Source of the DNA: Desulfurococcales archaeon
GTDB taxonomy: Archaea > Thermoproteota > Thermoprotei_A > Sulfolobales > Ignicoccaceae
Direction: 5' to 3'
Length of the DNA: 5,386 nucleotides
Assembly (NCBI GenBank): GCA_015521275.1
Contig: WAOJ01000104.1
Coordinates: 1 to 5,386 of the forward strand
Shown here: positions 1 to 5,327 of the stretch, one piece after another
Layout of the letters: each line of letters begins with the position of its first letter
Position numbering within the stretch: position 1 is the stretch's first letter
Translations under genes and position numbers: made by a program
Notes under the pieces: generated by a model
Database searches by the model: none
The model's input: only the letters and a program-made list of their open reading frames with translations
What the model was told of the DNA's origin: nothing

Positions 1-167
1 TACACGTAGACGCCGTTGTCCACCTCCTCTTTAGGCGCTCCCTCCCACCTAGCCGCTATTACATGAACCTCATGCCCCCTTTTCACCAACGCCCTTGCCA
101 AGTCTCTAACGTAAATGCCTATTCCGCAAGGCATTGGAGGATACGAGGAAATTATCCCTATCTTCAC
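1..167 (-). CDS. GT4-type glycosyltransferase, N-terminal fragment (gene continues past the left edge)
   Basis: The 55 codons visible on the minus strand begin VKIGIISSYPPMPCGIG (V read as Met) and continue with an IYVRDLARALVKRGHEVHV-like stretch. This is the N-terminal Rossmann half of a GT-B fold, family GT4 (group 1) glycosyltransferase: beta-strand KIGIISSYPP, the Gly-rich CGIG turn near residues 14-17 where the acceptor side of the cleft lies, then the helix and the RGHEV-HVIAA strand. Family members transfer a sugar from a nucleotide sugar to a glycan, lipid or small-molecule acceptor in the cytoplasm. The donor-binding C-terminal half is outside the window, so the substrate cannot be named. 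The GTG at 167-165 was chosen because GAGGTGA lies 5 nt upstream. An in-frame GTG at 176-174 would overlap the preceding stop as GTGA but has no good binding site. It is probably co-transcribed with the DUF89 gene just upstream. Confidence 0.8.
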   Translation of the reverse strand, partial: MKIGIISSYPPMPCGIGIYVRDLARALVKRGHEVHVIAARWEGAPKEEVDNGVYV

Positions 168-172
168 TGCTC

Positions 173-179
173 TCACCTC
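173..179 (-). promoter_or_regulatory. Shine-Dalgarno site of the glycosyltransferase, overlapping the upstream stop codon
   Basis: GAGGTGA (read on the minus strand from 179 to 173) is a strong match to the complement of the archaeal 16S 3' end. It sits 5 nt before the GTG at 167. Its last three bases are the TGA stop of the DUF89 gene, so termination and re-initiation are physically linked. Confidence 0.7.
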
Positions 180-988
180 TTGAAGGCCTTCAATAGATAT
201 TTACCCTCAACGACGACGCCATCACCTATTTGGGCTCCCACGGCCTCTGCTAGCGGTTTGCACTTGGCCGCGTAAGCGAGGACTACGTCACCTCCAGGTT
301 TGTAATCGATATAAGCATCAGCGTTCAAGAGGCCCTTTGCCAATACCAAGTCGTTATCCTCTCTAAGTTCTCTGGCTTTCGAGCACGGGTCGAAGATCGT
401 ACAGTCCTTCGGTAACGCTTCCACCTTCCCTTCCCAGCCCAAGAGTTGAGCTACTTCTACCAGTTCCGAATAAGTCGCATCGATCTCGTAGCTCTCTTCT
501 CTAGCTACTAGGGTAACCTCCCATCCCATTTCTTGAAAGAACTTCGCAACCATAATGTCATACGGCACTTCTGGTAAGTTGTCAACGGCATAGACCATGC
601 TTCCCTTCTCCAAGAGCCTTTCAGCCCCTACGGCCACTACCTTACCGAACTTGACGTTCCCTAACCTGTACTCTCCACCTACTGCAGTATCGTAGAGGTT
701 GCCCATCGTCATCATAGTGAGGGCTTCATCAAAGGTATCTGGGACCTTCAGGTTTTTCGATAGGGTCTCCTCCAACAATTTCCTCTTCTCTAGCGCGTAT
801 ATGTCGCCTAGGACAGCTTTTACGGCCTTCCACGAGAATCGAAAGGCCTTGCTCTTAGGTAGTTGCATACTCCCAACGGTGGTGGCCAAGATAAACTGAA
901 GCTCTTTATCGGTTGCATAGCCTCTAAATGCATCATAAATTCTTGCATCTAGGAGACAACGGACACATTCTTCTCTCCACTTCATCAT
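173..988 (-). CDS. DUF89 / ARMT1-like metal-dependent damage-control phosphatase
   Basis: This 271-residue protein matches the archaeal single-domain DUF89 family (AF1104-like) from end to end. In order I see the N-terminal ECVRCLL motif with C8 and C11 (the CxxC of subfamily I), MGNLYD at 95-100 (family G-N-x-x-D), YAVDNLPE at 133-140, IDAT at 169-172, DLVLAKG at 213-219, and KCKPLAEAVGAQIGDGVVV at 242-260. By family analogy D136, N137 and D170 hold the divalent metal and K218 contacts phosphate. Characterised DUF89 proteins hydrolyse phosphate from damaged or surplus phosphometabolites such as sugar phosphates; the substrate here is unknown. The usual DNAGE and KGQGN loops are DNLPE and KGLLN. 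The start is the first of two adjacent ATGs; no strong binding site precedes either. It begins 59 nt after the thermosome stop, in an AT-rich gap, and leads directly into the glycosyltransferase, so a shared role in sugar metabolism is an inference. Confidence 0.87.
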   Translation of the reverse strand: MMKWREECVRCLLDARIYDAFRGYATDKELQFILATTVGSMQLPKSKAFRFSWKAVKAVLGDIYALEKRKLLEETLSKNLKVPDTFDEALTMMTMGNLYDTAVGGEYRLGNVKFGKVVAVGAERLLEKGSMVYAVDNLPEVPYDIMVAKFFQEMGWEVTLVAREESYEIDATYSELVEVAQLLGWEGKVEALPKDCTIFDPCSKARELREDNDLVLAKGLLNADAYIDYKPGGDVVLAYAAKCKPLAEAVGAQIGDGVVVEGKYLLKAFKR

Positions 989-1021
989 GTCCGAGTACCT
1001 ACTTCGAGGGTAAGGAGGAAG

Positions 1022-1041
1022 GATTATGAAATATTCAAAAA
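1022..1041 (-). terminator. AT-rich thermosome downstream region: T-run terminator and possible weak DUF89 promoter
   Basis: Seven bases after the thermosome TAA the minus strand has five consecutive T (1041-1037), followed by GAATATTTCATAAT. A short T run just after a stop is the usual archaeal intrinsic termination signal. The AT-rich stretch that follows could double as a poor TATA element for the DUF89 gene about 40 nt further on, but no clean box is seen. Both readings are tentative. Confidence 0.4.
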
Positions 1042-1047
1042 TTGCTT

Positions 1048-2715
1048 TTAGAATTCACCACCGAACTTGGAGCCCTCTTCGCCCTCTTCCTCTCCTTCTT
1101 CTCCCTTCTTGCCCTTCTTCTCCTTCAGCGGCGCGGCTGCTATGACGTCGTCTATCTTCAGTATGGCGTTGGCTGCCTCGGTGGCGCTCTTGAGTACTTG
1201 CTCCCTAACCCTCACCGGCTCCACTACGCCTAGCTTGAGCATGTCCTCGGCAACCTTGCCGTTTATCACGTCCACGCCGGCCCATATCTTGCCCTCTCTG
1301 TGAAGCTTCCTCAACTCCATTAGGGCCTCTAAGGTATCCATTCCAGCGGTGTCAGCTAGCACTACCGGTATCTCTTCTAGCGCCTCTGCATAAGCCTCAA
1401 TGGCCAGCTGCTCCTTTCCGCCGACGGTGGCGGCGTACTTCCTAAGCCTCTCGGCCAGCTCTACCTCGATCGCTCCTCCTCCAGCAACGACCTTGGGCTT
1501 CATGAATATATTCCTAAGCACGTGAAGAGCATCGGTTATGTTCCTCTCGGCCTCGTCTAGGGCCATGTCGCTGGCTCCCCTTAGCAATATGGTTACTGCC
1601 TTGGGGTTCTTGGCACCCTCGATGAAGATCATCTTGTCCTTTCCTACCCTCCTCTCCTCCACGAGCTTGGCTTCACCCAACACTTCGGGGCTCACGTCCT
1701 TTATGCTGGTTACAACCTTAGCTCCGGTGGCCTTGGCGACCTTCTCTATGTCGCTCTTCTTGACCCTCCTCACGGCCATTATGCCCTTCTTGGCTAGGAA
1801 GTGAGCAGCGACATCGTCGATGCCCTTCTGGGTTATCACCACGTTGGCACCACTCTCAGCTATCTTGTCAACCATCTCCTTCAATATCCTGGTTTGCTCC
1901 TCTAAGAAGGCCTCTATCTGCCTCGGGTCAGTTATGTTTATCTTGGCGGTTATGTCGGGCTTCTCAACCTCTAAGGGAGTGTCTAGCACCAGTATCTTGG
2001 CGTTTTCAACTCTCTTGGGCATGCCGGGGTGCACTACCTCCTTGTCCAGCACTATCCCTTGTACCAATTGGCTGTCCAGCAAGCTTCCGCCCTTCTTCTT
2101 CTCGATCTTTATGTCGTCCAAGCTCATCCTCAAGCTTCCGTCGGGCTGTTCCTCGGCGACAGTGTAAGCGGCATCTATGATCATGTTCAGTAGCTTCTCC
2201 TTTATTTCTTCAGCCTCTTGACCAATGAACTTGCTGCTCAGGGTGGTGCTGACTAGCTTCTTCATGTACTCCTTGTCCTTGGGGTCAACTTTAACGGCTA
2301 TCTTGTCTAGCTCCTCTAGGGCCTTCTCCATAGCCTTCTTGTAGCCCTCGATGATTATGCTTGGGTGGATGTTGTCGTCTAGAAGCGGCTCAGCCTTCTC
2401 CAACAAGCTTCCGGCTAGCACGACGACGCTGGTGGTACCATCTCCCACCTCGGCGTCTTGGGCCTTAGCGGTTTCTACGATCAGCTTAGCGGCTGGGTGC
2501 TGGACATCCATCTCCTTGAGTATGGTAACTCCGTCATTGGTAACGGTTATGTCGCCGAAGGTATCAACGATCATCTTGTCCATTCCCCTAGGTCCTAGGC
2601 TGGTCTTCAAGACTTCCGCTATTATTCTAGCAGCTAGTATGTTGCTCCTCAGCGCTTCCCTGCCGTAGGTCCTAGTAGCGCCCTCCTTTAGGATCAGTAC
2701 CGGGACGGCGGCCAT
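1048..2715 (-). CDS. thsA: Thermosome (group II chaperonin), alpha-type subunit
   Basis: This full-length 555-residue subunit belongs to the ATP-driven double-ring chaperonin that folds proteins in the archaeal cytoplasm. All three TCP-1 signatures are present: [19 protein letters not shown] at 23-41, the ITVTNDG/QHPAAK region at 56-77, and [11 protein letters not shown] at 86-96. ATP-site elements are LGPRG (40-44), NDG (60-62), GDGTT (91-95), the probable hydrolytic Asp395 in the DAL motif, and AGGGA (411-415). The central apical domain spans roughly 210-370 and carries [10 protein letters not shown] and QKGIDDVA. The motifs [24 protein letters not shown] and [12 protein letters not shown] resemble crenarchaeal alpha more than beta subunits. 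The tail from about 531 is Lys/Gly/Glu-rich and ends FGGEF, lacking the Gly/Met-rich repeats common in the family. The ATG at 2715 follows GGTGAG at 5-nt spacing and a strong TATA box. The alpha label is less certain than the family. Confidence 0.97.
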   Translation of the reverse strand: MAAVPVLILKEGATRTYGREALRSNILAARIIAEVLKTSLGPRGMDKMIVDTFGDITVTNDGVTILKEMDVQHPAAKLIVETAKAQDAEVGDGTTSVVVLAGSLLEKAEPLLDDNIHPSIIIEGYKKAMEKALEELDKIAVKVDPKDKEYMKKLVSTTLSSKFIGQEAEEIKEKLLNMIIDAAYTVAEEQPDGSLRMSLDDIKIEKKKGGSLLDSQLVQGIVLDKEVVHPGMPKRVENAKILVLDTPLEVEKPDITAKINITDPRQIEAFLEEQTRILKEMVDKIAESGANVVITQKGIDDVAAHFLAKKGIMAVRRVKKSDIEKVAKATGAKVVTSIKDVSPEVLGEAKLVEERRVGKDKMIFIEGAKNPKAVTILLRGASDMALDEAERNITDALHVLRNIFMKPKVVAGGGAIEVELAERLRKYAATVGGKEQLAIEAYAEALEEIPVVLADTAGMDTLEALMELRKLHREGKIWAGVDVINGKVAEDMLKLGVVEPVRVREQVLKSATEAANAILKIDDVIAAAPLKEKKGKKGEEGEEEGEEGSKFGGEF

Positions 2716-2720
2716 CTCAA

Positions 2721-2726
2721 CTCACC
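2721..2726 (-). promoter_or_regulatory. Shine-Dalgarno site of the thermosome gene
   Basis: GGTGAG on the minus strand (2726-2721) lies 5 nt before the ATG. Given the TATA position, transcription should begin near 2727, so this site would be at the very 5' end of a leader only about a dozen nucleotides long. Confidence 0.65.
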
Positions 2727-2748
2727 GTGAAACACCCCGGAACGCTTC

Positions 2749-2760
2749 TATATAAGTTTT
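2749..2760 (-). promoter_or_regulatory. Thermosome promoter: BRE-like AAAAC plus TATA box TTATATA
   Basis: The minus strand reads AAAACTTATATA from 2760 to 2749. This is a textbook archaeal arrangement of a purine-rich TFB-recognition element directly followed by a TATA box, ending 34 nt before the ATG. The element begins inside the TAA stop of the upstream membrane-protein gene, so the thermosome is independently transcribed even though only 43 nt separate the two genes. Confidence 0.8.
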
Positions 2761-3301
2761 AGCCCTCCAGACAGATGGGTTTATAAAAGTTGTAAATGGC
2801 TTTAAGGAGTTGCATCCCTTCCTTTCCCAGCTCTAACCAGATCAAACACTTACCCTCTTGCCAGAGCAGGTGATAGGGCCCTCTAACATCCGGAATGATG
2901 TAGAAGCCTTCATGAGGTATGGGCTTCAAGTAGGGTATTTTACCTTGGGCTTTATTTATGGCATTTATCATCTTCTGTTCCAATCTCTTGGCAATGGTCG
3001 AATTGTTGAATAAGGCTAACCATAAGATGCTGCCATCGTTGTATGTAGCGACGACAGCATCTTTGATTCCTACAATATCGTTAGGGTGCCAGTGGAGATC
3101 TCTTATGGCTTTTATTGCGTCTCTACCCAATAAGAACCTTACTACTCTGATATTCTCATACTCCTTAAGTGCTTCAAGCTTTTCCTTTGTTACGTGCTTT
3201 ACTGTGTGGGTTTTGGTATGATGTGGCATAAAGGGTACATATATCAAGGTCGCGAGTGACGCGACGAGAGCTACCAATATTACCCAAGCACCTCTATTCA
3301 A
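2759..3301 (-). CDS. Hypothetical membrane-anchored extracytoplasmic protein
   Basis: I do not recognise this 180-residue protein. Residues 5-24 (AWVILVALVASLATLIYVPF region) form a single hydrophobic segment after a short Asn-Arg start, so it is an N-terminal anchor or uncleaved signal, with about 155 residues outside the membrane. Just after the anchor is a His cluster (H27, H28, H32, H36), followed by a Lys/Glu-rich linker and a compact alpha/beta-looking domain with LLGRDAIKAI (57-66), DAVVATYNDG (81-90), a Trp-containing strand (SILWLALF) and a C-terminal HLLWQEGKCLIWLELG hairpin. Only two cysteines (C152, C177) are present and could form a disulfide. The start is TTG at 3301, supported by GGTGA 4 nt upstream and by including the anchor; the first ATG (codon 25) would lose it. 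It lies upstream of the thermosome in the same direction, but the thermosome has its own promoter, so a functional link is not implied. Confidence 0.75.
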   Translation of the reverse strand: MNRGAWVILVALVASLATLIYVPFMPHHTKTHTVKHVTKEKLEALKEYENIRVVRFLLGRDAIKAIRDLHWHPNDIVGIKDAVVATYNDGSILWLALFNNSTIAKRLEQKMINAINKAQGKIPYLKPIPHEGFYIIPDVRGPYHLLWQEGKCLIWLELGKEGMQLLKAIYNFYKPICLEG

Positions 3302-3305
3302 GGCC

Positions 3306-3310
3306 TCACC
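3306..3310 (-). promoter_or_regulatory. Shine-Dalgarno site for the TTG start of the membrane protein
   Basis: The minus strand reads GGGGTGAGGCC immediately before TTG. GGTGA (3310-3306) leaves a 4-nt spacer. This supports the non-ATG start that retains the membrane segment. Confidence 0.55.
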
Positions 3311-3322
3311 CCATCAAAAAAT

Positions 3323-3339
3323 CTTTTAAACGGTTTTAC
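3323..3339. promoter_or_regulatory. Shared, near-symmetric TATA region between tRNA-Val and the divergent membrane-protein gene
   Basis: The plus strand has CTTTTAAAC at 3323-3331. Its centre is about 26 nt upstream of position 3353, which would give a tRNA transcript with a leader of about 6 nt. Read on the minus strand the same bases are GTTTAAAAG, with an additional GTAAAAC at 3339-3333, placing transcription of the membrane-protein gene near 3301-3310. No other AT-rich block exists in the 57-nt gap between the genes, so both directions must use this stretch or have no visible TATA element. Confidence 0.6.
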
Positions 3340-3358
3340 GCACTACCCCCGCGGGCTT

Positions 3359-3435
3359 GGGGCCGTCGTCTAGCCCGGAAGGACGCCGCCCTGACACGGC
3401 GGTAGTCCGGGGTTCAAATCCCCGCGGCCCCACCA
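3359..3435 (+). tRNA. tRNA-Val (anticodon GAC), CCA encoded, no intron
   Basis: A complete cloverleaf can be folded by eye. The acceptor stem GGGGCCG (3359-3365) pairs fully with CGGCCCC (3425-3431). The D stem GTCT/GGAC closes a loop containing the invariant GG (3377-3378). The anticodon stem CCGCC (3386-3390) pairs perfectly with GGCGG (3398-3402). The seven-base loop CTGACAC puts GAC at 3393-3395, which reads valine codons GUC and GUU. The five-base variable loop is TAGTC. The T stem CGGGG/CCCCG encloses TTCAAAT. The discriminator is A3432, and CCA is encoded at 3433-3435. The folded body is 74 nt with 5-, 5- and 7-bp stems and no intron. The similar-looking tRNA-Asp is excluded because its anticodon would be GTC. 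Confidence 0.96.
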
Positions 3436-3454
3436 CACTTTCGGCATACTCCCC

Positions 3455-3464
3455 AAAGATATAA
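3455..3464 (+). promoter_or_regulatory. TATA-box promoter of the metalloprotease-like gene
   Basis: AAAGATATAA has an A-rich BRE-like part followed by ATATAA at 3459-3464. Transcription should begin near 3485-3489, that is, after the ATG at 3475 and just before the GGAGGT at 3487. The TATA-to-start distance to the TTG at 3499 is 35 nt, almost the same as the 34 nt seen for the thermosome. Confidence 0.6.
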
Positions 3465-3470
3465 CAGCAA

Positions 3471-3480
3471 CCTCATGAGG
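3471..3480. repeat. Perfect 10-bp palindrome CCTCATGAGG
   Basis: CCTCATGAGG is its own reverse complement. It lies between the TATA box and the expected transcription start of the metalloprotease-like gene, a usual place for an archaeal repressor operator. The flanking bases do not extend the symmetry, so this is only a candidate site. Confidence 0.3.
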
Positions 3481-3486
3481 GGGTTC

Positions 3487-3492
3487 GGAGGT
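3487..3492 (+). promoter_or_regulatory. Strong Shine-Dalgarno GGAGGT that decides a TTG start
   Basis: GGAGGT is a strong anti-16S match, 6 nt upstream of the in-frame TTG at 3499. The ATG at 3475 has no purine-rich site in front of it. Together with the TATA geometry this favours initiation at 3499. Confidence 0.65.
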
Positions 3493-3498
3493 TCGGCC

Positions 3499-4530
3499 TT
3501 GCAAATCCAACGCTTAGACACGTCGAGATCACTCTCTACGGAGGAGCTGTCCTATGTGATCTCACTCGCTCGGAAAGGTTCTTTTATGCTTAATCTTTAC
3601 CCAGTTTATTTAGTATCACCGGAGACCATGGACAAATGCTCCCCACCGGAATTGATGAGGGGCGTGAACCCTCACTGTGTCAAAGAGATCATACCCTCGG
3701 TAAGGTCCGTGCTATCCGAATTACCAGAAGAGCCGGAAGGTGAACGTTTGGATGACTTGTTGAACCTCGTCGAGAGGAGGCTGAAGGAATGCTCCAGAAG
3801 CTACGTTAACCTAGCGATGGGTGTCTTCTTACCTCATGGTTGTAAGAATGAAGGAATCGCCGGCCCGGTTATCCTAATAACGCCGGAGAGAGTAGAGGAC
3901 GAAGCAAATAAAATAAGCAACGAATACTCAATAGCACAAGACGATGCCTTCAAGTCGCTCTTCAAAGCCGTATTGTCTCATGAGCTGGGTCACGCTTACT
4001 CCTATGCCTTCTCAAAATCTCCGGCCGTTAGTGGCTACTCTAGTTCATTAGGACTAAGAACGGTGGAGGAGACGATAGCTCAGCTTTTCGCTTATCTTAA
4101 CATCAATGAAAACGATAGAATGGTTATGACTCTTGAGAGTAAGGAGCAGAGCGCTGAGTATCGGGCTTGGTACCTATTGTCTGACTTCGCCGAAGATGCG
4201 ATAAAGACACTGTTAGACCTCTACGATTGTCATGATCAACCACTCTTCCTCGATAATAGAAAAATCGAGAAGTGTCTCTACCTACTACATGATTGTCTCT
4301 ACGGGTATTACCCTCATTGCTACCGCTTCTATAAGTACTGTTGCGCCAACGCGAGTGATTGCCTACAATTTCTATGTCTAGGATTGAGGTATCCAAGCTT
4401 AGGTCATCCTCTAACGCCATACCTATGGGCGCTGTGGGCAATGGCGTCCAATGCATCAATATCAGCTATGTTGAAGTTATTCGGACTTCAACTGTTAATA
4501 ACGTCTTCTTTAATAGAGCCCAAACCCTAA
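3499..4530 (+). CDS. Unrecognised HELGH zinc-metalloprotease-like protein with Cys-rich C-terminus
   Basis: From the TTG at 3499 the protein is 343 residues; from the ATG at 3475 it would be 351. Numbering here follows the shorter form. The central motif VLSHELGHAYSYAF has HELGH at 161-165, the zinc-binding and catalytic HExxH of gluzincin/metzincin-type peptidases. TVEETIAQLFAY follows about 25 residues later, and E190 or E191 could be the third zinc ligand. The region before it (about 1-155) is acidic and helical and matches nothing I know. The C-terminal third is rich in Cys and His (C244, H245, C259, H264, C266, H273, C274, C281, C282, C288, C293), suggesting a metal site or disulfides, and a hydrophobic helix lies near 308-338. 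No signal peptide is visible, so a cytoplasmic or peripheral location is inferred. It is transcribed from its own promoter, and its stop overlaps that of the convergent gene. The peptidase assignment rests on one motif; substrate and role are unknown. Confidence 0.75.
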   Translation: MQIQRLDTSRSLSTEELSYVISLARKGSFMLNLYPVYLVSPETMDKCSPPELMRGVNPHCVKEIIPSVRSVLSELPEEPEGERLDDLLNLVERRLKECSRSYVNLAMGVFLPHGCKNEGIAGPVILITPERVEDEANKISNEYSIAQDDAFKSLFKAVLSHELGHAYSYAFSKSPAVSGYSSSLGLRTVEETIAQLFAYLNINENDRMVMTLESKEQSAEYRAWYLLSDFAEDAIKTLLDLYDCHDQPLFLDNRKIEKCLYLLHDCLYGYYPHCYRFYKYCCANASDCLQFLCLGLRYPSLGHPLTPYLWALWAMASNASISAMLKLFGLQLLITSSLIEPKP

Positions 4531-5288
4531 CGCGTGGAACCTAACTTCAAGAGCCACTTCAGGCTCGCATAACACTCCCAGAGCCTCTTTCCTGACAGCT
4601 CGCAGAAGGTTAGCAACGTCGCTTCCATTGGGGTACAAGCCCCTACTGCAGTACTCGCTATTATTGACTTTATGAATGGTACTAAGTCTTTATCGTAGTA
4701 CATAGAATAGGCCAAGTAAGAGTATAGCATATTCAAGGTTAACTTTAAATTACCTCCCCCTAGTGGAGGATTTACCGTCATTAAGACATATCCTACAGCA
4801 TCCTTGAAGGTTACATTGCTAGACTTAACGACTATCATATTACATCGCGTCAAACTCGTTAGAGGGGTCTTGTTCAAGAACTTCAAGTATTCGTACTTCA
4901 AGATGAGGAAAGCAAAATATGCCCTTATGTCATCGTACTTCTGTAACTCCTTATAAATTCCTTTGAGGTCTTTCGGTGAGCCTATGTAAACGTAATACCA
5001 CCTTCCCAATATCCTCAAAGTCTCAACGTTTTTCAGCTTGGGTAACTTTGAATATGCAATTTTAATGAGTTCTTTACTCAGTCTCTCAGGAAAGTTGTTG
5101 GGGAGCAAGGTATGACCTTTGTAACAAGTATAGTTACCCAAGACCGAACTAACTAACCATAAGCTTAAGTCAGTAGCCAACAAGCTGCCTAGCCTACTGC
5201 TATACGTTATGGAGATGGCTGGACAACTCGTAGTTATGTTAAATGACAAATGCTTTATAGCTAGCAAGAGGAGTTGGGCTAGGCTCAA
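4527..5288 (-). CDS. Hypothetical Tyr/Leu-rich protein, convergent with the metalloprotease-like gene
   Basis: I do not recognise this protein of 253 residues. It is rich in Leu, Tyr, Lys and Ser, with six cysteines (C22, C55, C149, C218, C229, C239). Moderately hydrophobic stretches lie at 1-16, 34-50 and 202-217, but none is a convincing membrane helix except perhaps the first. Helical segments at about 108-138 (KDLKGIYKELQKYDD onward) and a Tyr-rich YSYLAYSMYYDKD at 189-201 are notable. The start is TTG at 5288, the first possible start in the frame, with GGAGA 7 nt upstream. No good TATA box is seen before it. Support for being real is the single long open frame over about 760 bases with no competing plus-strand frame and a non-repetitive composition. 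The base composition is clearly AT-richer than the thermosome gene. Its TAG stop overlaps the TAA of the opposite gene at 4527-4530. Confidence 0.6.
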   Translation of the reverse strand: MSLAQLLLLAIKHLSFNITTSCPAISITYSSRLGSLLATDLSLWLVSSVLGNYTCYKGHTLLPNNFPERLSKELIKIAYSKLPKLKNVETLRILGRWYYVYIGSPKDLKGIYKELQKYDDIRAYFAFLILKYEYLKFLNKTPLTSLTRCNMIVVKSSNVTFKDAVGYVLMTVNPPLGGGNLKLTLNMLYSYLAYSMYYDKDLVPFIKSIIASTAVGACTPMEATLLTFCELSGKRLWECYASLKWLLKLGSTR

Positions 5289-5295
5289 ACTTAAG
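5287..5295 (+). promoter_or_regulatory. Possible weak TATA element for the right-edge gene
   Basis: AAACTTAAG ends 32 nt before the GTG at 5328, close to the TATA-to-start spacing of other genes here. It coincides with the start codon region of the opposite gene, so the two divergent genes would have interlocked 5' ends. The match to a TATA box is poor. Confidence 0.25.
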
Positions 5296-5327
5296 TCTCC
5301 CTGTTCAATGGCGGAAAGGGCAAAAAA

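Noticed and set aside
63..275. A 70-codon plus-strand open frame across the glycosyltransferase/DUF89 junction
   Set aside because: Both opposite-strand frames are recognisable families, and this one has no homologous look or ribosome binding site.
982..988. ATGATGA on the minus strand, a box C match
   Set aside because: It is the double start codon of the DUF89 gene, and no CTGA box follows at guide-RNA spacing.
1042..2668. Several plus-strand open frames of 60-115 codons opposite the thermosome gene
   Set aside because: They are Ser/Leu/Pro-rich mirror translations of the highly conserved thermosome frame.
3391..3397. tRNA-Asp as the identity, from the similar CCGCC/GGCGG stem
   Set aside because: The loop reads CTGACAC, giving anticodon GAC (Val), not GTC (Asp).
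3347..3427. Direct repeat CCCCGCGG before the tRNA (3347-3354) and within its 3' end (3420-3427), which could suggest attachment-site duplication
   Set aside because: It is only 8 bp of GC-rich sequence, one copy is in the tRNA leader, and the surrounding bases do not match.
4124..4459. A 111-codon minus-strand open frame inside the metalloprotease-like gene
   Set aside because: It is antisense to the frame carrying HELGH, has an Arg/Ser/Thr-rich composition typical of shadow frames, and has no binding site or promoter.
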